Shown here: positions 43,005-48,227 of the stretch, piece after piece
Position numbering within the stretch: the first letter of the stretch is position 1
How the letters are laid out: every line of letters starts with the position of its first letter
Source of the DNA: Sandaracinobacteroides sayramensis
GTDB taxonomy: Bacteria; Pseudomonadota; Alphaproteobacteria; Sphingomonadales; Sphingomonadaceae
Assembly (NCBI RefSeq): GCF_022014495.1
Contig: NZ_JAKLSQ010000003.1
Coordinates: 247,258-295,484 of the forward strand
DNA: 48,227 nucleotides
Direction of reading: 5' to 3'
Translations under genes and position numbers: made by a program
Notes under the pieces: generated by a model
The model's input: only the letters and a program-made list of their open reading frames with translations
What the model was told of the DNA's origin: nothing
Database searches by the model: none

Positions 43005-43400
43005 GTGAAACCCCATATCGCCTACACATTCCACCATATGGGTATCCCGACGGATGAAACCCGCCCCGGTGAGATCTTCAGCCTGGCGGCCGGCATATAT
43101 ACGACGGACAACTTCGGCGCCTTCCGTATCCAGTAGCACCGGTTCACGCCAAACTCTCCCTTGCATCCCCTCATCCGCACCGTGCCGCACCCGGCGTTCA
43201 AGGTGGCGGATCTGCAAGCGGCAATTGAGGGAGAGGAACTGCTGCTTGGGCCCTATGAACCTATTGACGGCTACTTCGTCGCCATCATCAACGACGACGG
43301 CGTGCCGGTAGAGCTCATCCAGACGGACCTTGCCGATGACGAGATATGGAGCCGCGCCCGAACAGGCCGGGGCGCACTTTATCGCAACCCGGGCCTGTAG
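43005..43400 (+). pseudogene. VOC-family protein gene interrupted by an amber codon
   Basis: Read from GTG 43005: MKPHIAYTFHHMGIPTDETR and onward to GAFRIQ, then TAG at 43134-43136, then in the same frame HRFTPNSPLHPLIRTVPHPA and ELLLGPYEPIDGYFVAIIND to the stop at 43400. The two halves together resemble a complete glyoxalase/VOC-like protein of about 131 residues. In such proteins the position of the stop is a Trp (WHRF...), so a single TGG to TAG change explains the break. The second half could be read alone from a TTG or from the middle but lacks the first part of the fold. Suppression of the stop is possible but unsupported. Confidence 0.75.
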
Positions 43401-43459
43401 GGGCATGGTCCCCCGGCGTTCACAAGGTCGGAGCAGAGGCGCATGCAGGATATGAAAAC

Positions 43460-44923
43460 ATGGCTAACGGGTCACTGGGCGCCCGGACGAGCGGAAGTCA
43501 GGATCATAAACTCGATCGCACTTCGAACAGCCGCTTCTTCCGCGACCACTTCGAGCTTGAGTTCTATGTCCGCAAGCTGGCGAAGAACGGCGTCAAGCTG
43601 GTCTCGATCACTCAGGAAATGGGGGATGACCCCATGCACGTCATGATGCGGCAGATCATGGCGCTGTTCGATGAATACCAATCCAAGGAAAACGCCAAGC
43701 ACGTCATGCGTGCCTTGAAAGAGAACGCCCGCCAAGGCTTCTGGAACGGCTCGCTTCCCCCTATCGGCTATCGCACTGTCGCCGCCGAGCAGCGCGGAGC
43801 CAAGACCAAGAAGAAGCTGGAAATCGACCCCCTCCACGCCGACACGGTGCGGCTGATCTACAGGCTTGCCTTGGAAGGCGATGGCACGACCGGCCAGATG
43901 GGCGTCAAGAACATCGTCTCCTATCTCAATAGCCGTCGCATATTCACCCGCGACGGTGGACGCTGGGGCATCGGTCAGGTTCACCGCATCCTGACCCGCC
44001 GCACCTATATGGGCGAGCATGAGTTCAACAAGCGCAGCAAGACCAAGGAATTGAAGCCGGTCAGCGAGATCGTAACGGTTCCCGTCCCTCCGATCATCGA
44101 CAAGGAGACGTTCGACGCGGTTCAGAAACTGCTCAAGGCCCGCAATCCCAAGGTCATGCCCGCCCGCGTCATCAGCGGCACGACCATGATGACTGGCCTG
44201 ATCCATTGCGCCAAGTGTGGCGGGGCCATGACCATCCGCACCGGCAAGGGTGGGCGTTATCGCTATTACACTTGCTCGATGAAGGCGCGGCAGGGGCCGA
44301 CGGCCTGCGAGGGCATGGCCGTGTCGATGGAGAAGCTGGACGATCTGGTCGTCAATCACCTTGAGAAACAGCTACTCCAACCCGAGCGGCTGGAAACCGT
44401 CCTTGCCGCCGCACTCGACCGCAGGGAGGAACACGCAGAGCGCCGACGCGAGCATATCGCCGAGTTGAACAAGCGCGCGGCCGAATCGGAACTGCGCCTC
44501 AAGCGGCTCTATGACGCCATCGAGGCGGACGTGACCGATCTGGACGACCCGGCGCTGAAAGACCGCATCGACGGCCTCAAGGCCATCCGCGATCAGGCCA
44601 AGGCCGATGCCGACCGGGCTCAGGCCATGCTCCAGAACTCGGGACAGAAGGCGGTAACGCCGCAGATGCTGCGCAAGTTCGCCGCAACCGCCCGCGACCG
44701 TATCCGGCTGGAAGGCGGCGGCTACCGCCGCGACCATCTGCGCGCGCTCGCCCAGCGTGTCGAGGTCGCAGACGGCGAAGTCAGGATCATGGGATCGAAG
44801 TCCCGGCTGCTACAAACGCTTGTGGCGGGAAGTGGCGTAAAATCAGTGCCCACTCAGGGACTGAAGTGGCGGAGTCGGAGGGATTCGAACCCTCGGTACC
44901 GGTTACCCAGTACGGCAGTTTAG
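43460..44923 (+). pseudogene. Large serine recombinase lacking the catalytic N-terminus
   Basis: The frame is similar to large serine recombinases from about 43529 (SRFFRDHFELEFYVRKLAKN) on: QIMALFDEYQSKENAKHVMR, GYRTV..., the zinc-ribbon-like Cys pair (GLIHCAKCGGAMTIRTGKGG, then YYTCSMKARQGPTACEG) and a coiled coil (about 44420-44650). The first 85 or so residues with the catalytic Ser are missing; the DNA before 43529 does not match. The last 15-20 codons read through the antisense of a tRNA-Ser 3' half and stop in the anticodon loop. The gene is therefore inactive as an integrase. Members of this family normally have about 550-700 residues. Confidence 0.8.
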
Positions 44924-44926
44924 CAA
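44867..44926 (-). other. tRNA-Ser(GCU) 3' half: attachment site of the integrative element
   Basis: Read on the minus strand, the sequence from the anticodon loop TTGCTAA (44926-44920, anticodon GCT) onward contains a long variable arm with GTAC...GTAC pairing, T arm GAGGG TTCGAAT CCCTC, the acceptor strand CGACTCC, discriminator G and CCA (44869-44867). The 5' half (it would start GGAGTCG) is not found to the right. The break lies at the anticodon loop, a classic crossover point for tyrosine integrases. The fragment is thus a displaced 3' end, that is, one att site; the repaired tRNA should lie at the other end of the element. Confidence 0.85.
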
Positions 44927-44937
44927 TTTGCCCAGAC

Positions 44938-45039
44938 GCATGTTTCTGCATGTTTGCGTATGTTGCAAAAATCACCTTAATCATCTGATTTTAGTTGCAT
45001 TTTACCGCTTGGATGCTCGGGACATGTTGTCGTATGTTG
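44938..45039. repeat. Phased 8-bp repeats, probable integrase arm-type sites
   Basis: Five copies of the pattern RYATGTTK: GCATGTTT at 44938 and 44948, GTATGTTG at 44958, ACATGTTG at 45022 and GTATGTTG at 45032. Within each cluster the spacing is exactly 10 bp. They lie between the tRNA fragment and the integrase start, which is where tyrosine integrases bind with their N-terminal domain. Confidence 0.75.
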
Positions 45040-45076
45040 GCGCTGCACTCTTACACAGCTCTTACACGAGGGTTCC

Positions 45077-46393
45077 ATGCCGAAGCTCAAGCTCACCAAA
45101 ACCAATATCGACCGGGTGCGTAAACCCGGCACCGGGACCATCATCTACACCGACACCGAGACCAAAGGGTTCGGCTTACGACTGACCAATTCCGGAGCAG
45201 CTAGCTTCATCGTGCAGCGCATGATTGCGGGGTCAAGTAAGGAGCGGCGCATCACCATCGGTGAATATGGCGCGTGGACGGTTGAAGATGCGCGCAAGGT
45301 GGCTGAGAAGCACATTGCCCTGATGCGGGACGGCATAGACCCGGTTGCAGCAAAGGCGGAAGCGAAGAAGGCTGACGAGGCGATGGCAGTGACGCTGCGC
45401 GACGTGGCGGACAGCTATATGAACCGCCCCGGCAAGCTGAAGCCTCGGAGCAAGGACGCCATTGAGCGCATTGTCACCACGGTCTTCGAGAAATGGGAGC
45501 ATAAGCCCATCGTCCAGATCACCGAGGACATGTGCCGCACTCGTTACAAGGAAATGGCGGAGAAGGGGCTGCATGGGGACCGCGAAGGGGGTTCGCCCGG
45601 GCAAGCCAACCAAGCCTTTGATATTCTTCGCGCAATGCTGAACTACGCCGCCCGCCAGTATCGTCGGTCTGATGGGAAGCCCCTTATCCAGCACAACCCG
45701 GTTGAGATTCTCGCGGACCATAAGGTGAAGCTGAAGCCACGCACGTCGCGCTATATCCCGAAGGAGAAGGTCGGCGACGTTTGGCACACATTGACCACGC
45801 ACAGGGCGACGGTGGCGCTTGAGAAGGAGCGCACCAGCACCGACCTCGTGATGTTCCTGCTGCTCACCGGGGCGCGCCTTGAAGAAACCGCCTCTTTGCA
45901 ATGGGCTAATGTTCATATCGTAGATGACGCTGCCGAGTGTCGCTGGCGCATAAGCAACAGGAAGCGCGGCGACGATGTATGGATGCCCCTGTCGTCGCAG
46001 GCAGTTGAATTGCTGAACCGTCGCCCCAAGGTTGAGAACAATCCCTATGTTTTCGCTTCCTTTTCAGCGCGCGGCTACATGGACCAGCCCCGCGGAGCGC
46101 TGGACAAGGTTGTTGGAGCCGCTGGCTCGCACCTTTCCGCGCACGACATGCGCCGCACCATGACGAACATCGCCCTTGGCGTTTGCCGCATCGAGAAGTT
46201 CAGGACCGACCTGCTCACGGGGCATAAGCCCAAGAACGAGGACGTGACTGCCAGCCATTACCTCGACACGGAAAACCTGACCTGGCTCCACCCCGAGATT
46301 CAGCAGATTGGTGACTGGATTGAACAACAGGGGCGGCTCGCAGCGGCGAAGGCAAGCGGTGCCAACGTAGTCGCCCTGCCCCAGCGCGCATAG
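45077..46393 (+). CDS. Tyrosine-type site-specific integrase
   Basis: A 438-residue recombinase. The N-terminal arm-binding domain of the DUF4102 type (KLKLTKTNIDRV..., GFGLRLTNSGAASFIVQRMI, ITIGEYGAWTVEDARK) precedes the core-binding region (about 105-200). The catalytic domain has all five classic residues that can be seen: Arg267 (LTGARLEETASL), His356 and Arg359 (SAHDMRRT), His383 (TGHKPKNEDV) and the nucleophile Tyr395 (TASHYLDT). It starts with the ATG at 45077, 37 bp after the last arm-type repeat. It probably catalyses recombination between the tRNA-Ser att sites. Confidence 0.95.
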   Translation: MPKLKLTKTNIDRVRKPGTGTIIYTDTETKGFGLRLTNSGAASFIVQRMIAGSSKERRITIGEYGAWTVEDARKVAEKHIALMRDGIDPVAAKAEAKKADEAMAVTLRDVADSYMNRPGKLKPRSKDAIERIVTTVFEKWEHKPIVQITEDMCRTRYKEMAEKGLHGDREGGSPGQANQAFDILRAMLNYAARQYRRSDGKPLIQHNPVEILADHKVKLKPRTSRYIPKEKVGDVWHTLTTHRATVALEKERTSTDLVMFLLLTGARLEETASLQWANVHIVDDAAECRWRISNRKRGDDVWMPLSSQAVELLNRRPKVENNPYVFASFSARGYMDQPRGALDKVVGAAGSHLSAHDMRRTMTNIALGVCRIEKFRTDLLTGHKPKNEDVTASHYLDTENLTWLHPEIQQIGDWIEQQGRLAAAKASGANVVALPQRA

Positions 46394-46840
46394 CCGGGCC
46401 GCACAGCCTCGCGCACAGCGGCAATAAGGGGCTTGCCGCCGTTGGGGTGGCACCCCGCACGAGCCGCGCTCCCAGCCGCCTTACAGCGCCTCGCCTACCA
46501 GTTCGTTAGTTCAGGCGCATTTGCCCATCGGTGTCCAGCGGCTCACCCCCTCCCCTCGCTTTTTTGAACGAAACTTTTTCGTGACTTACGCGAGATTGTG
46601 CTTGCAACGCTTGCAAACGCACAATAAGGTTATGTTGTCTTATCACATAAGACGGTGCCGCACGGCGCACCCCCACGAGGGAAGTTCGTGAAATAGAAGC
46701 CGGCATACGGGAAGGCTGAAATGCCCTCTTAGTCCCCCGGACACTCTGCCAGAGGGAGTTCCTTTGGCGCTGGTGACCACAGCTTAATTTCCCTGCTCGA
46801 CGGTCGAGGACCGCGCGCGGGTGCTGTTGAGGTTACCGCA
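46394..46840. other. Non-coding stretch with operator-like sites after the integrase
   Basis: About 450 bases with no gene I can support. It contains two direct copies of CTTGCAA nine bases apart (46601 and 46610), and a palindrome with arms GTCTTAT and ATAAGAC separated by CAC (46637-46653). These may form the control region of the element's early genes. No known origin motif is evident. Confidence 0.6.
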
Positions 46841-47071
46841 ATGAACAATTCCAAACTCTTGTCCAGTGCCGAAGCGGCAAGCCTGCTCGGCTTGTCGCCC
46901 TACACGATGCGCCTGTGGAGGCATCTGGGCAAAGGCCCGCGCTATGTGAAGCTTGGCGCCACGAAGCAGGCCTGCGTCGTTTACGACGAAGCTGAAGTGA
47001 TGGCGTTCCGCGAGAAGCGCACCTTCACCAGCACTAGCGCTGCCACCGTCAGCCATCCCGGTAACGCCTGA
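46841..47071 (+). CDS. AlpA/excisionase-like helix-turn-helix protein
   Basis: A 76-residue protein. The MerR-like small winged helix (residues 4-45, LLSSAEAASLLGLSPYTMRL, WRHLGKGPRYVKLG) followed by VVYDEAEVMAFREKRTF is the pattern of AlpA/Xis-type proteins (HTH_17 family). Such proteins direct excision or activate element genes. It lies between the integrase and the primase, as in P4-like elements. The start is the ATG at 46841, preceded by GAGG. Confidence 0.85.
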   Translation: MNNSKLLSSAEAASLLGLSPYTMRLWRHLGKGPRYVKLGATKQACVVYDEAEVMAFREKRTFTSTSAATVSHPGNA

Positions 47072-47093
47072 GGCGCTTTTCCCACACATGAAA

Positions 47094-47128
47094 AGCGGCA
47101 GGACCGGGTGCCAACCAGACCTGCCGCT
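47094..47128 (+). promoter_or_regulatory. Hairpin leader before the replication genes
   Basis: Perfect 9-bp arms AGCGGCAGG and CCTGCCGCT with a 17-base loop. The right arm is followed at once by the GAGAGG ribosome-binding site of the next ORF. It could control translation or read-through, or be a small RNA. Confidence 0.6.
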
Positions 47129-47141
47129 GAGAGGTATCAAC

Positions 47142-47297
47142 GTGAACAGCAGCATTAAACGACAGATCGCGGCAGGTCCGCAACACGGCATGTCCCCGGC
47201 CGCAAATCGGGCAAAATCGCGCTCGGTTGCAAAATCGCCGGCAGCCCTCCGTCTCCCCAAGATGACGAGCATAGGGGGAGGGATGAGCCATGGTTGA
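47142..47297 (+). CDS. Small basic ORF, 51 residues, ahead of the primase
   Basis: From GTG 47142 with GAGAGG 7 bases upstream: MNSSIKRQIAAGPQHGMSPA and ending in KMTSIGGGMSHG. It is rich in Lys, Arg, Ser and Ala and has no recognised domain. The stop overlaps the first eight bases of the primase frame, so it may be a leader that couples translation. An ATG at 47088 in the same frame would start inside the hairpin leader and is less likely. Confidence 0.5.
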   Translation: MNSSIKRQIAAGPQHGMSPAANRAKSRSVAKSPAALRLPKMTSIGGGMSHG

Positions 47298-48227
47298 CTC
47301 CATCACAGACGCCATGCGGTGTGCGCCCATCTGGTTGCTATGGAAAGCTGTTGTCGAACCGGGGAAACCCAAGCCTCGCAAGGTGCCTTACTACATCAAC
47401 GGTGCGGCACGGAGCGGGATTCTGGATAGCCCTGATGACCGGGCGCAGCTTGGCACCTATGAACAGGCAGTCGCCGCATACGGTAGTTCGGGCGGTGCAT
47501 ATGCCGGTCTCGCAATTGCCCTTGGTCCTGATGGGCGTGGCGGGTATTGGCAGGGCATTGACCTTGACGACATGCTTGCCAAGAGCATCACCGACATTGC
47601 GGACCTATGGACGCGCGGACCATGTGCTGGGCTTGGCTATGTCGAAATGAGTCCCAGTGGGAACGGCATCCACCTCATTGGCTACGGTCGCCAGTTCAAA
47701 TCGCTTGGCTCGAACAGCAGCGGCATCGAAGCATACGCGGGCGGACGGTTCTTCACGTTCACCCAGCAGCCTATCGTCGCTGACAGCCCATGTCGCACAT
47801 ATGACCTTGCCGAGTATGTGGAGCAGGCGCTTGCCCAGCGCCACGGCGCGGCACGGTCAGAGTCGGCAGGCACCAGCGAAGCGGGGACCGTCCGTGCCGA
47901 TCCCAAGACGGTTACAGAACTGCGCTCCGCGCTCCTGCACATGCGTTCTGATGATCGCGATCTGTGGGTTGCGGTTGGGCAGGCCTTAAAAGAGCTTGGC
48001 GATACTGGGCGCGGCTTGTGGATGGACTGGTCCGCGACGTCAGAAAAGTTTGATCCCAAAGAGGCGGCCAAGAAATGGGCGAGCTTCGACGGCACCAGAA
48101 CTGGATATCAGGCCGTGTTCAAGAAGGCGCAGGATGCCGGCTGGGTGAACCCGGCAAGCAAAGCTGCTGACCTGCTCCCCAGAAATCATGCCATTGGTAA
48201 GTTAGCTCGTCAGATGGAGACGAGTGA
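47290..48227 (+). CDS. Primase/replication protein of the element, partial (PriCT-2 domain)
   Basis: A frame of 312 codons that remains open at the window end. The start ATG at 47290 follows AGGGGGAGG. The N-terminal part (MVDSITDAMRCAPIWLLWKA, PYYINGAARSG..., GYWQGIDLDDMLAKS, YVEMSPSGNGIHLIGYG) resembles the DUF927/primase-polymerase-like N-terminus of phage and plasmid replication proteins. Residues about 215-280 (LRSALLHMRSDDRDLWVAVG, QALKELGDTGRGLWMDWSAT, SEKFDPKEAAKKWASF) match the PriCT-2 pattern. The helicase domain expected downstream is outside the window. It would prime replication of the element. Confidence 0.85.
   Translation, partial: MVDSITDAMRCAPIWLLWKAVVEPGKPKPRKVPYYINGAARSGILDSPDDRAQLGTYEQAVAAYGSSGGAYAGLAIALGPDGRGGYWQGIDLDDMLAKSITDIADLWTRGPCAGLGYVEMSPSGNGIHLIGYGRQFKSLGSNSSGIEAYAGGRFFTFTQQPIVADSPCRTYDLAEYVEQALAQRHGAARSESAGTSEAGTVRADPKTVTELRSALLHMRSDDRDLWVAVGQALKELGDTGRGLWMDWSATSEKFDPKEAAKKWASFDGTRTGYQAVFKKAQDAGWVNPASKAADLLPRNHAIGKLARQMETS

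Larger units (their letters stand above)
44867..48227 (+). mobile_element. Left part of an integrative element (tRNA-Ser site, integrase, primase)
   Basis: From the att fragment rightwards the order is arm-type repeats, tyrosine integrase, AlpA-like excisionase, hairpin, small ORF and primase-type protein. This is the usual head of a satellite or integrative element. The right end is outside the window, so size and cargo are unknown. Confidence 0.8.

Noticed and set aside
44867-44930. A complete, functional tRNA-Ser(GCU)
   Set aside because: No 5' acceptor strand, D arm or proper 5' anticodon stem is found to the right; only a GCA/TGC partial pairing occurs by chance.

Overview
The window looks like chromosomal DNA from a GC-rich alphaproteobacterium, most likely a sphingomonad (Sphingomonadales). 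This is inferred from gene content: two large TonB-dependent receptors, a DUF6356 protein, the polyhydroxybutyrate genes phaZ and bdh, a DUF418 membrane protein and the style of the tRNAs. It has not been checked by any search.

Left part (1 to about 24.8 kb) reads as core chromosome. It opens with a heavy-metal efflux operon on the minus strand: a small His-rich exported protein, czcC, czcB and czcA, the last cut by the window edge. A MerR-family regulator with three metal-binding cysteines is divergent to it, and a typical MerR operator with a 19-bp spacer lies between them. Next come an AI-2E-type exporter, tRNA-Thr(GGU), an OmpR-type two-component pair with a small exported protein, the ABC-F ATPase uup, an exported esterase, and a polyhydroxybutyrate block (phaZ divergent from 3-hydroxybutyrate dehydrogenase). 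These are followed by cyclopropane fatty acid synthase, a DUF418 protein, a palindromic intergenic repeat, a TonB receptor with a collagen-like insert, an Lrp regulator, small hypothetical genes, and an operon of a thiamine-diphosphate enzyme with an M20 peptidase. tRNA-Ser(GGA) ends this part.

Middle part (about 24.8 to 44.9 kb) is accessory. It starts with an AT-rich non-coding stretch and contains an exported beta-carbonic anhydrase and transposase debris with a 36-nt tandem repeat. An AraC regulator with a TonB receptor follows (probably iron or siderophore uptake), then a membrane-anchored esterase, a LysE remnant, and an MFS exporter with its TetR regulator behind a perfect 24-bp palindrome. 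The most unusual locus is at 34.8 to 42.9 kb: an AraC-type regulator carrying an unrecognised C-terminal domain of about 200 residues, a small COG3636-like DNA-binding protein, and a roughly 2,000-residue autotransporter with about 17 copies of an AQSIGGGGG-type motif. A VOC-family gene broken by one in-frame amber codon and a large serine recombinase lacking its catalytic N-terminus close this part.

Right part (about 44.87 kb to the end) is one end of an integrative element. It has the 3' half of a tRNA-Ser(GCU), broken at the anticodon loop, and five 8-bp repeats in two helically phased clusters. These are followed by a tyrosine integrase, an AlpA-like excisionase, a hairpin leader, a 51-codon ORF and the start of a primase-type replication protein that runs off the window. 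The other end of the element is not visible.
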